The notes beneath the pieces are model-generated. The model worked only from the letters and a program-made list of their open reading frames with translations, made no database searches and had not been told where the DNA came from. A DNA stretch of 64,000 nucleotides from Thuidium tamariscinum. Lineage: Eukaryota; Streptophyta; Bryopsida; Hypnales; Thuidiaceae. Numbering within the stretch: position 1 is the first letter of the stretch; each line of letters opens with the position of its first letter. Of the stretch, positions 13,101 to 23,549 are shown one piece after another. Both the position numbers and the translations under genes were made by a program. The DNA is taken from contig OX344754.2 in assembly GCA_947034885.2 (NCBI GenBank), positions 11,949,501-12,013,500 on the forward strand, read 5' to 3'.

Positions 13101-13176
13101 AAACCTGTAGCGCGTATTTCAAATAGTAGGTTAACTCCTCCAAGAGGACATCACCGGGTTTCATGGGAGGAGTCAT
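9364..13176 (-). CDS. Helical-kinase-helical-IRG-like GTPase protein, copy B (four exons)
   Basis: Model: complement(join(9364..10136, 10373..10787, 10927..10996, 11483..13176)), 983 residues. The ATG at 13176 is fixed by an in-frame TAG six codons upstream. Exon 1 carries an N-terminal helical region (residues 1-255) and a TKL-like kinase (about 260-540). Exon 2 is a 70-nt Ser/Gly-rich linker, exon 3 a helical segment of about 138 residues with a hydrophobic stretch (ISIAICGLLGLF), and exon 4 an IRG-like GTPase. The intron phases (2, 0, 1) all close in frame, and copy C does the same. Donors are GTTCTG (weak), GTACGT and GTATGG. Exons 3-4 have no conserved start of their own: exon 3 opens with GTG here and ATG in copy C, and an in-frame stop precedes exon 2 in copy C. 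That is why I join kinase and GTPase. If the weak first donor is not used, they are two adjacent genes, with the kinase ending at 11476. No stops or frameshifts. The kinase resembles an active signalling kinase. A role in innate immunity or membrane targeting is inference. Confidence 0.7.
11172..11290. repeat. Decayed foldback in intron 1 of copy B
   Basis: Inverted arms (11172-11207 and 11245-11290, including ATGAAATGGAGTTT and its complement) with a loop of about 37 nt. The same place in copy C (21508-21636) holds a perfect version. It lies in the predicted 486-nt intron between the kinase exon and the linker exon, so the insertion predates the B/C duplication. Confidence 0.6.
11560..12399 (-). 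other. Protein kinase domain of copy B
   Basis: All catalytic landmarks are present: glycine loop GQGSFGTV (residues about 266-273), the ATP-binding lysine in MVVKK (about 286), the helix-C glutamate region AFEREVSIL, HRDLKPANILL (385-395), DFGTS (415-419), and GTPAYMAPEV in the activation segment. HRDLKPAN favours Ser/Thr specificity and the overall look is tyrosine-kinase-like (TKL). It is therefore predicted to be active, unlike plant MLKL-type proteins, which pair an N-terminal helical bundle with a pseudokinase. The preceding 255 residues are mostly helical; likeness to a HeLo/DUF1221-type bundle is a guess from layout only. Confidence 0.85.
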
Positions 13177-14076
13177 CACTGCAAATCTCCGCTATGCCCT
13201 CAGATACCAGGACAAAATCACGTGTTCTGAACTGCTCGGGGTTGATCCGTTCCTGGTAGTTTGCAAGGCGAAGAGAGTCCAAGATCTTGATACCAAGAAC
13301 CTTCAGTAAACTCAGACTAACCGTAAGTCAGCTTTCTGGTTTTCCAAACATTTCGGACTAGAGTTGGTAGCCAGGGCCTGCCATTCAAGCATACACGGTC
13401 ACTCTCCTTGCATGCCGTGGGACCTTAATCGCAAGATTTTAATGACGCCAAGCTACCTCAAGAATAGAATCTACAACACTGTGTCTCAGTGACATACTTT
13501 CAAACTGTAACGTCTTGATGCGATTCCCAGTCTATGAAAATTATAACGCACTCCTGATCCCATTTTAGCAACCATTGGGTGGTTGATGAAACACTCCCCT
13601 TCAGATGAAAATTAGAGTTCCAATATCAAGGAGTCAAAGCGTGCTGTCCATTCTAAGAGCTCGACAGATACGTGACCCCTAGATTTAAGGTATAGAATCC
13701 GATCCCCTGTGAATAAGAAACGATGGAAAAGGTGAAAGGTTGAATTCGCAGTGTCCGAATTGTTCACAGAGGGTACTTGGTCCTTCTAGCCTGTGTGAAC
13801 AATTTGCCCACTGCGATTTCAATATGTGTTCTCTGTGTTTCCGCGATGACAATCCCGCAGAATTCAGCTACAAAATTTAAGCGTGAGGAGATTTCTTACT
13901 ACATCGGTAACGGCCAGTCGTTTGTCAAGCGCGCTGTCCTTCGAACCGCGCGATCCACCGTCAAGTACGCTCCCTGCTACGAATCGAAGTTCGCATCTTT
14001 CAAAGACCACATAAAACGACCAAGAGGCCCAGCGAACGCCCATCTCCAACAAGTGCACAACTTGACAACTGCTTTT

Positions 14077-14563
14077 TGTAAGAGCCATCTCTTGGGGGAG
14101 ATAATTTTGAGGTAAAGTAATAGTTTCCAGTTGTAAAGTAATTCTAGATGTCCATTCTAGAAACTGTATAGTAGAAGAGGTTGTAGGCTTTCAAGATGTA
14201 AGTAGTGCTCTTCAAACTTTGAAGAAGTTTTTGGAGCAAAGACCTAATGACACCATGTTATCTATTAGGAATATTGAAGCATTAGAAAAGGAAGTAGAAT
14301 CTTGGCATGTAGCAGAAAACTTGCCAAAGTACTATTGATTCATTCTTTCGATGGACTTAGATGAATAATGAATCAATATTTTGTAATTTCATCCATTTTT
14401 TCTATAAATGTTATGTATTTACCTTTTTAATTCTTCTAAGTGTTATTTTTTATAAGTGTTACAAACCATCGGCATCACCTTCTATAAGTGTTATGTGTTA
14501 CTAGTGTCTAAGTGTTAACGAAAAGTACGCTCCCAACCCCTAACACTTATCGAAGTTTGACTG
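14077..14563 (+). mobile_element. 3' end of a pogo/Tigger-like (Tc1/mariner) transposon
   Basis: AT-rich insertion in the copy B flank that displaces sequence kept in copies A and C. The right end, read inward on the minus strand, is CAGTCAAACTTCGATAAGTG, the typical pogo/Tigger-type terminus, and it abuts a TA (14564-14565) that is present as the empty site in copy A. Five copies of a TAAGTGTTA-like motif lie subterminally at 14435-14545, as expected for transposase binding sites. The left end is missing, so the copy is truncated and cannot move. Confidence 0.65.
14120..14338 (+). pseudogene. C-terminal remnant of a CENP-B/Tigger-type DDE transposase
   Basis: About 72 codons are open and end at TGA 14336-14338. 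The tail includes EEVVGFQDVSSALQTLKKFL, the kind of helical C-terminal region that follows the DDE domain in Tigger/CENP-B-like transposases. No catalytic residues remain. The call rests mainly on its position 225 bp from a pogo-like terminus; the protein match alone is weak. Confidence 0.5.
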
Positions 14564-16317
14564 TATATTTTATTGTCAACAGTGCACCCAACATCATGGG
14601 AGTCGAATTTGGCTACCAATGAGGGAGTGACATTGTAGTTGATCGGCAAGGAACCAACCGCTCGAGAAGAATAGTAGCAATTTCGCGGCACTTCCGACGG
14701 CCTCTATTTTCTCTGAGAAAGGATACATGTCGTGCGGGGGCTAAATGAGCGCGGAAGGCGGCTTTGGAATTCACGGAGAAATTCAAGTGCCGTTTCTTGT
14801 CCTCCAGAGGTGAAGAAACGGCACTCGCACCCAATTTTCTTCAAGAAATTCTTATCTCCACGACGGTTTTTCACTCCTCCCTGCCAATTTCACCTTGTTT
14901 TTTAGGTTGCTGGGTCTCGAGTCTACAAATCCAGGTAACTCATTCTCTAGGAAACAGTTCTCATGCCGGACTCACCCATTTAAGGGATGACACCCCCTAT
15001 TGTAACAGCAGTTTCGTGAATGGATACAGGATGTTCATTTGTAGAACAAGGCGGTGCTTTCTGCAGCTTCTTCACAACTACAGGACGAGCAAAGGGCTCT
15101 GAATCGTGCACATGGCAGAAAATGGCCATGGGTGCCGAATGGCCAGGGGCTGACGCGCAGGAGCCATATCCACAGAGTGTGAGTATACCCATGACCACAT
15201 TGCAATCCTGGCTGCTTGGTTTTAGCCTCTGCCTCTTGCATGTTACGGGGAACATTTAGGGTACTGCCGAGCAATTGCCATTATCACCGTGGGCTAAAGT
15301 ATCAGTTCGACCTCTTCACTTTCAAGAAATCTGGCTTAACCTCTGCGGAGGTCAATCTTCGCTTTGCAACTCGCTTGTAGTGACACTATGCCACCTTGTG
15401 CTGAACCAAACTTAGGTCAGTTATGCAGAGCCTTTGCTGCTGTGTCACCAGACTGGAACCACTTTAGAGATAGGCGCCCCTAGAATTGTTTCAATTTCAT
15501 GCTTCCCCTTCACACCATCATAGATTCGTGAATGCTCATGTTCTAATCCTCGTTCATACATCGCCTTGCCGCCATGATCTTCAATGAAGTGGTGCAAAAA
15601 CAATTACGAAGAAAATCTCACCCTGTGGAGGGACGCAGGATTCCAAGCAGCCTCATCATGAGCTCACGATCGTCGCCAGAGCGACATTCAACCCCTCCCT
15701 TCCTGCCGCAGCTCTCCCTCATTCGCATTCCTGCATTGCGAGCTCTCCGTCGCCACGAGCTACGGCGATAGAAAAAGCATTCACCTGAAGGAGCATGAAT
15801 GCATGATCCCTCTTTGATAAAAAAGAATTGCTCCTCTCCGCATTCAGCTGTGCAATTGATGTATGACCTAAAGAAGAGCACCACAGTCGACTCCCGTACT
15901 GAACTAAACTCTTCATTTGTCTATCCAAATGAAGATTAAAACTCTTCTTAACCTCCCTCCTCTCTTTCTCCCTCTCCTTTCACCGGCTTCCATTAACCAG
16001 AGCGGACGACCATTCGCATGCAGCAAGCAGCTCGCTTAATCACTCTTAATCGCAGCAGCAGAAACGCTCTATCTCTCTCCAGTTGAATGCTCTCGGATTA
16101 AAATGATCATGCATAAAATGGAACAGAAACAGAGGCGGAGTGAGTGGAGCTAATGATTCCATCGGTGCCATGACAAGCTCCATTGCGATAGGCGCAACTG
16201 AGAGTACATGCCATATTGATGGTATTCCACCTGACTAAAGCTCGAAAAGCAGGCAATAAGTTACACATTCTTCGAGCTTCTGTTGAACGTGATGCTGCCA
16301 GAATTGGTCTTCCACCA

Positions 16318-16855
16318 TAGCAACCAGGCAGCCTCGAGTTTGAGGGAGGGCTCCCTCCATCTGGGCCCTCCACGCCATTGACGGACCAGATGGAGGGAAG
16401 GTTGCTTGGGCAGCGTGGTAAATCTCATTTTACTAGGGGTTGACAAGGGTTTGGGGTTTATATTTGTGTTGGGTTTTTTTGGTATGTTTGGGGTTCCCCT
16501 TGCTAATTTAGGGTCCCTGATTCTGAATCTGAATTCTGAATTTGAAAAATCTCATTTTACTAGGGGTTGACAAGGGTTTGGGGTTTATAGTTGTGTTGGT
16601 TTTTTTTGGTATGTTTAGGTTCCCCTCACTAATTTGGGGTCTCTAAATCTGAATTTGAATTCAGAATTTGAAAAAAATAAAAAATAAAAAAAATAAAAAA
16701 TTTCAGTGTTTTCCTTGAGGGTTTTGATGTATTATTTAACACGCTCCCCAAAATCATATCGTGTCACGTCCTTGCATCTGGTCCGTCACTGCACTGAAGG
16801 GCCAGGGACCTCTTCCTGAAACTCGAGGTTGGCTGGAGACGAGGGTCTCCCACCG
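16318..16855. mobile_element. Foldback element with long terminal inverted repeats
   Basis: Arms of about 85 bp at 16318-16404 and 16762-16855 are inverted copies of each other (shared GACGGACCAGATG and CCTCGAGTTT). The core contains two tandem copies of a 128-bp unit (16420-16547 and 16548-16676) carrying CTCATTTTACTAGGGGTTG and a CTAATTTRGGGTC motif. The same motif occurs in the copy C insertion at 26543-27012, so the two are related non-autonomous elements. No coding capacity. Confidence 0.55.
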
Positions 16856-17271
16856 GATAATTGTTTCCATGGTGAAGTTGTAATCTGGGGTTTTCAGACA
16901 AAAAATTCTTTAGTGTACAAAATACACAGACTGTAAGACTACTGTATCCTACCGTAGTACCCCGAAGGCCGAAACCAGAGGATGTGATATTAAAGAAAAA
17001 CGGATGTACCATTCAGATGAAAAGTGTCGTGTGGATGATTTAATATCTCGTTCCCCTTGCGCGGTCTCATTGTTCTCCGCTCTAACGCCCGACATTCACG
17101 ATACGCGACAGATCTTCAATCTGACATTAGTGCAGTCCTGCACTCGTAGAGAAATAGAGAAATTCCACATTCCCCACCTCGTCACGGATTCAAACATTCA
17201 CAATCTGTGAGTTTGACGTTGGTTTCAGATCACCAATTCAGTACTGCAATCGCATTTGCGGTTCTTCAGCT

Positions 17272-18098
17272 ATGGCGGCCTCTGTTGCAGCCACGGCGTC
17301 GACCATGCTTTGCTGCCCCGGCTCGCGCATGGAGGCGCCACTTTCGTCGTTGCGGTGCTTCCGCCCCAACGAGCTCGTGCAACTGGGGACCCAAGCTCGA
17401 CTTCGACTTTGCAGTGACGGGTAAGTGTTTCTTTAGGGTACAGGGGAAGGAATCGTATTGGATAGTAGTGACATTGCTCAGGTTTCTTGTGGTGAGAATT
17501 TTTTCATTTGGGCAATCAATGCAGGCTGCAGGTGAAGTGTGCTTACAGCCCTGACTATAGCGCCTCCCCAATTGACGTTGTTGCTGAAGTCAAGTCTCAG
17601 AAGGTGATTTTGAACCCTCCACCAATGCCGTTTGTACCTCTTTTGGCAATGTGGTCAGAAATTGGGACAAGTACTCGGATCTCTTGAATTATATCACCTG
17701 AGTTCTTCACGTTTTCACCATGAAATCGTTTGAATGTGTTAGAAGTTTTAGAGAAGGTGATAGTAAAGAGGGGTTCGAGATTACTTGGATTTGAGCAGAA
17801 GTTGGCCCATCGTAGCTGCAGTGGTTATATTAGTATATAGTTGAAGTCATAGTGCATTGTTCTAGTTTTTGGTAAATCATCTTGACATAGGTTTTGGCAA
17901 TTGTGGTTGTGTTTTAATCTGATGCACAAGGTTTTGTTTCCTTGGGCGTGCAGATTCTGGTGTTGGGTGGGAATGGTTTTGTTGGGACAACAATCTGCAA
18001 ACGCGCTATTGCGCAGGGCATCTCGGTGGTGAGTCTCAGCGGATCTGGACGCCCATCGAACCTGGAGTCTTGGGTGGATCAGATCACCTGGATATCAG
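17272..18098 (+). CDS. Plastid-type NAD(P)-binding Rossmann protein, first three exons only
   Basis: Exons 17272-17420, 17525-17603 and 17954-18098 join in frame to 124 codons. The start reads MAASVAATASTM, followed by an Arg/Ser-rich, acid-poor stretch like a chloroplast transit peptide, then VVAEVKSQK and the Rossmann fold start ILVLGGNGFVGTTICK (GxxGxxG) and VVSLSGSGRPSNLESWVDQITWISG. This matches plant atypical SDR proteins such as the Arabidopsis At1g32220 type. Introns 1 and 2 use GT-AG. Exon 3 ends at AG|GCAAGC, a GC-type donor; if it is not used, translation runs into a stop at 18152. I found no exon for the rest of the domain (about 200 residues are expected) before the next gene, which is on the opposite strand. 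So this is a 5' fragment, or a gene with a very long intron. Confidence 0.65.
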
Positions 18099-19500
18099 GC
18101 AAGCTGACTGCAAACCCTAAACCCAAAGAAGAGAAATTCATTTTTGGTTCATGACCACTTTATCATGTCTGGTCATGTTGTCACTGCTTGCAACTCATGG
18201 TGTTTTATGGTTACTATAAGCTTTGTCTCATTATACTACAGCAAATTATTTTACAAGTATGCTTTTGGTTGCAACATCTTCAAGCTACAAAGAATTCTTC
18301 CACATAAGGAGATCTTTTAGTTGTGGAAAGCGATTTCTTTGTAATTAGTAGTACCCACGATAATTACAATGTTTGGTGTGCTTTGAAATTTTCCTGAGTT
18401 TAAATACGAAGCACTCCGAAACTTGTGTGAGTGTATGTTGAGTGATGCTTGCTAGGCATAACTTCCGTCACAAGATTGATGGAATGTAAGGTGGACCATG
18501 AACCACCGCGTGCAGTTGAAATCGGTGTAAACCAAATCTTGAGAAGTGGTACAATTTCCCTGTTCTTTACATAAGATAAGCCACTCCATCTTGGGATTCA
18601 CCCTATGTAAGGCGACATTGATTTGGGCTTCCACCCTTGTGTACAGTGTCGTACGTTGATGAGGCCACTTGATGAAGTGACTTACCCGACGCTCATTTAT
18701 TCCTCACAATAGGCAAGTTTGGAGCGTCTTACAAAGGCATGCTTGAGAAAGACATGAAAATTCATGAGTACTTTTTCTTGAGTTGATGGTGTTTGCAGGT
18801 TTTGAAATACCCCAGGTTAAAACAAGTGATAGTTGCAGTTGCAAAACAGATGGTGAAGGTGTATGATAACTAGCTCTGGTTGATTTCTAATGGAGTTTAG
18901 CCGTAGAAACTGTTTGAGATTGAGATTTCTAATTGGAGGTTATGCTACTAGAGTAAAGTAGTAGGTCTGATTCTTTTGCCTCTAGATGTCAGTTTACAAT
19001 TTTACGATTCATCTTTGAACATTTTAGCTAGGATTCAGCGCACATTGCTTGCCTTGCTGCTGAGGCATGGATGAAGAAGTGAATCCTTGGTGATCTATTC
19101 AATAAGTTCAAGTTCAAACTGATGATCACTACATATAAGCATACAATCCTCATATCTAATGAGAGATGCAATTGGTTGGAGAGATGTTGTTCTGCAGTTC
19201 TGGTGTTCATTGTATTCACACGCAAAGTTTCACACTGAGCCCAGTGACAGGATCGAGCAATTGGCGATTGAAGAAGTTGTGGATTCCATGTCAAGTGCAG
19301 GAGTGATGTAGGTTTTGAATGTAAGAGTTAAATGTTTAAGGATCGATTCATAACCATTAATAAAATGACTTGTGTACCCCTTGCAATTTTTTGTAAGAAC
19401 TTTTTGAACAATATGATAATGACATGTGGACCTTTTGATATTCATGTTATGAAAAACAACAGTTTGTCACAAACTCACACAATGTACAATGCACCCAAAA
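18099..19500. other. Non-coding stretch downstream of the NAD(P)-binding exons
   Basis: Moderately AT-rich. No exon continuing the Rossmann domain was found. A short open piece at 19244-19312 (plus), reading SDRIEQLAIEEVVDSMSSAG before a stop, could be a last exon of something but has no recognised family. At 19486-19515 there is a copy of the motif GCACCCAAAAGTGGCAGTAA that also forms a palindrome at 36378-36445. Confidence 0.4.
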
Positions 19501-19667
19501 GTGGCAGTAACTACCACTTACATTTCCACTTACATTCATTCAAAAATACATAACACATCCAAGACTTCACTGCACAAAAACAAGAGAGGAAGCCAGTGGA
19601 CCACTCAGAAATAACTGGATGAAAACTTGTTACTTTACATTCACTGGCAGTGAGGCTCTCACTGCCA

Positions 19668-22600
19668 TCATAAAGTCAGATCTATGACACATTTGTAACA
19701 ATCCGATACAAGACTTATCATCGGTATTTTAGTCGAATAAAAAGTCCCAAGATCGGTAATGAGCGAATGCATGTCGGGGACTTCAGAGCCTCGTTTGCTG
19801 GATACGGTGTAAACGCGTTGCTTCAACAGAAGCTCTTGGTCCACAAGGTCCATTTCCGGGTCTGTCGCCATGACAGCCATTAGACCCCTGAACTCCGAGG
19901 AAGTGGCCTCGACATATTTGACGGAAATCTCCTGATACAACTTTTTGTAAGAGCGCTTGTTACTGGGTTCAACGCCGGTTTCGACCCTTATCATGTTCGC
20001 AATATGCTGGTCGGCCTTGTTGCGGATAACGAACACCGGGACGTGGAACCGTAAACTGGTTTTGATGATCTCCGCATCGATACTTGAAAAACAGGCATCG
20101 TACACCAGGAAGATGGCGTCGAAGACGAAGAGCCCTTGGTCATTGAAGTATTGCCCCTCTCGGTATGTCATAGTTCCAGCGCCTGGGACGTCGTAAAACC
20201 ACAAGGACCCCGTCAATAATGGAAAAGTGGAAAAGTCTTGGTAGCGAGAGATTTCAGATGTGCATTGGGTCACCCCTACACGCGCTGCGCCGATGTCTCC
20301 ATCTCCTAAACCGCGGAAGTTGTTGATGAAGGAAGATACTCCGCTTCCGGAGGTGCCGCAGACAGCAATGTGGACATTGTGGGGATTGAACCGAATCCGA
20401 TCCATTGCAACGGCGACTTGCTCCTGGGTTGGCATGTCAGCGGGCCCTATGCAATGCAGATCAAGAGCATCTTCTCAATTACAGCAACATACGACAACTG
20501 AGCAACGATTCAACTTGCAGAGCGAAACCAAAAGATCAACCTCAACCTCAGCTCAATCAAATGTTTGCACAAACAGAAAAAAGGATTCGTCCCAGATCCC
20601 TCAATTTCAGGGTACATTTAAATTTTAAGAAATCTAGAGAAATTTGCTACTTGAATCTTGACATAGGGAAGACCAGATATCAAACAATAACAACTCCATA
20701 CCTTGAAGACTAACAAAAAGCTCCGAGATGTCATACAGGGCCTCAAAGCTAAACAGCCCGAGCAGTACGCATGTGGCAATTGAAATACGTATACAGTGAT
20801 GAACTCCAACTCCAGCCTCGCAAAATTTATCTGCCACCGCTCTCAACGACCCTCCAAATTCCATTATACATCTACGCAGACGTTCCTCATCGGCCAAGCA
20901 TAGCCTCAGAATCCAAGATTTCGTCAACTTCATCATCATCGATTCTATACATTCTTTAATCGAAGAGAGCGCATCCGCCATTTCAGTGCACACAGGATTA
21001 CATCCTCCATCCGACCTTGCAATATTTATCACATTCTGCATAAGCTCCGTCACTTGCAACACTCCTTGAGAGCAGTTTAGTAATACCGGTGCTTGCTCTC
21101 TTCCCTTCAATACATGATGCATCTGGATTTAGTCATACAGAGATCGCTACTCTTGACTTGATACACACAATCTCATCAAAAATTAATTTGATCCCTTATG
21201 AATTGAACATAAAAAGGAACAAACAAATCTCCATAGAGGCTAAGTGCCCGTCCATACGTACCTTGCTTCCTGAGATTGGGGATGATGAACCAACTCCTGA
21301 TGATGTTTCACTTCCGTTGATATTCACCCTTCTAATTTTCAAAAGGGAGGATCATTTCATTAGGCATACTCTTGACAACAGTAATCTGATAGCCAAGAAA
21401 TGATTAAGTCTACAAGATTCACAATCCAGTGTCACTCGCGGGGTTTGGCTGCTAATTATTGCACCCAGCATTGTAATGTTCCACCGCACATACTTTCAAA
21501 ATCACCACAAGGGAGTTAGAAGAGTTGGCCAGGGAGGAAATGAAATGGAATTGACCATCTCAATTGAACCGTAACCACCTGCTAAGTGCTAAACTCTATT
21601 TCATTTCCTCCCTGGCCAACTCTTCTAACTCCCTTGTCTACCGGTGGGGTTAAGGATAAGAGTTCATAGGTTTCCCATTACCTTACAAATGGAACGAGGT
21701 TCTAAATCACAGGAACAAACGACCAAAATGAAATCTCCCTTATCTTCTAAGATGTAGAAGGAAACCCTACAAAAAATTGTTCCTACTCATGCACATTAAA
21801 GAGCCTTCAAGCTATGAATCAAGTCGAACAGGACGAGCAAGTTCAGAACCTAGAATCCAGTCGAAAGCAAAACGTTTGCCAGCTTGTTGATGGTTGCTCC
21901 ATCATGAAAAAGTGAAACACCTTGCACTCCCACAACCTTCGGCGCACTTCCAAGACATCAGGTCGCTCCGATGAATTCAGCTTCCAACAATCTTCAATCA
22001 GCCTTCTCAAAGGATCTCCAGCAGCGAGAGGAAGCTCAGGCCTCTCGCCTCTACGCACTGCCGCAAGAGTATGGCCAATGTGTCCCATGTATTTTTTGAA
22101 CGGAACCACGCCCGTCAAAATTTCGGAACACACCAAGCCGAGGCTATACACGTCTGCTTTCCAAGAGTAGCCATGCTCTCCACCCCCCTCAGGTAACAAC
22201 GTGGCGGCCATAACCTCAGGCGCCATATACGCTGGGGTACCCACTCGAGGTGTACTGAAGATAGAATGACCATCACCTCGAACCTTCGAAGTCCCAAAGT
22301 CAGCGAGTTTCACGCGATAGAAGCGCTCAAAGGGTTTCATGCTCTCATCTGGCCGATTCAAAAGGATGTTGGCCGGCTTCAGGTCACGGTGAATCACCCT
22401 TTGAAGTCTCAAAGCACACATTCCTTCCACAATTTGAGAAATTATATCCAACGAGACATCAATTGGAAACACAAGCGATTTACCACGCAGCCTTTTCTTC
22501 TCTCTGATGATGGTGCGTAGGTCTGTTTGCATCTGCTCCATCACATAAAATCCTTGGGCCCTTCCATCCGTGTACCCAAATGCAAAAGTTTGCACTATGT

Positions 22601-23549
22601 TCGGATGACGAAGTGATGCAAGAATCGAAACCTCCATTTCAAATGCCCTCTCACACTCCAAGTGTTCAGGATCCAGCTGGATTTTTTTCACCACCATGTC
22701 TTTGCCATGCCATTTGCACCTGAACACAGTGCCAAAACCTCCCTGTCCCAAATACTTTTGATCTTGCACGTCTTGGTGGTCAATTCTTGACGGCAATGGG
22801 TCACCAGGTTGAACACTTAGCTCTCCCAATACTGAAACGAGATCTGATTTACAGCTGTTTCCCGGATGACCAAGATGTCCTTGGTCGTTGTAAGCAGCTT
22901 CTCCAACCAAGGCAGAGAATTGCCAGAGTTCTTTTCCCAAATCCAAGAAGCACTGCTTCAGAACTGGTCTACGTCGTCTTTCACTCCATTCAAAAAGTTC
23001 AGATAGTCGACAATAACCCAACAATGCAGCAGCAAGATCTCGCCACTCGTATGAACCCTCCAAACCATCATGTTGATATCTCCTGTGATTGCACATCATG
23101 ATGCTGAACACCGCCTGAAACAAATCCAGGTTAAAAGAAAACTCTCGGACGAGAGAAGATATCATTCTCGACATGCTGTTGTTGCCAATGTCCGAGTCAA
23201 GGAATTCAGCACAGCTCAAGATGTAACACCCCCCACTCTGCACGCAACGCTCGATTTCTGCCAAGGAGAGTAACAGCCATGATAGAGACTCTACTTCTTT
23301 GATGGGTTCCACGATGATGTATGGGTCGTCACGCCATTGCAGCACCTTCGGCATAAGTGTGGCGATCTTCTCTACACCGGCCTGGTAGACATTTGCAAGT
23401 CTCTCACAGTCAACACGATTAGTCTTGACCACAATCAAGTTGGTCCGTACTTGCTTCAATGTCTCTTCTTCCAAGAGCTGTAGCGCGTACTTTAAATAGC
23501 AGGGTAACTCGTCCAAGTAGACATCACCAGGTTCCGTGAGAGAAGTCAT
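19668..23549 (-). CDS. Helical-kinase-helical-IRG-like GTPase protein, copy C (four exons)
   Basis: Model: complement(join(19668..20446, 20702..21122, 21262..21331, 21850..23549)), 989 residues, same exon layout and intron phases as copy B. The kinase keeps GQGGFGTV, the VVKK lysine, HRDLKPANILL, DFGTS and GTPAYMAPEV. The GTPase exon keeps GTSGSGVSS (Val where copy B has Ile, again no P-loop lysine), WFYDVPGAGT and NKAD. Exon 3 opens at CAG|ATGCATC, so a separate GTPase gene starting here is possible in this copy but not in copy B. The predicted first intron (518 nt) carries a perfect 39-bp-arm hairpin. Small in-frame differences from copy B (for example one codon more near residue 157, two more in exon 3) preserve the frame, which argues that both copies are still under selection. 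Partners and substrate are unknown; a defence role is inference. Confidence 0.7.
21508..21636. repeat. Perfect 39-bp inverted repeat in intron 1 of copy C
   Basis: Arms 21508-21546 and 21598-21636 are exact reverse complements (starting CAAGGGAGTTAGAAGAGTTG) around a 51-nt loop. The matching foldback in copy B is clearly mismatched. It would form a strong hairpin in the pre-mRNA. Confidence 0.85.

Larger units (their letters stand above)
13177..16310. repeat. Segmental duplication, 5' flank of copy B
   Basis: Aligns with 407-3000 and 23550-26010 and should include the promoter and 5' UTR of copy B. Relative to A and C, a block around 14077-14563 is replaced by a transposon fragment, and homology fades near 16310. 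Short frames such as 13777-14115 (plus) and 15618-15884 (minus) are partly shared between copies but show no domain and no consistent frame, so none is called a gene. Confidence 0.7.

Noticed and set aside
13177-13179. GTG codon directly before the kinase ATG as start
   Set aside because: A nuclear plant gene would start at the ATG at 13176; an in-frame stop lies five codons before the GTG.
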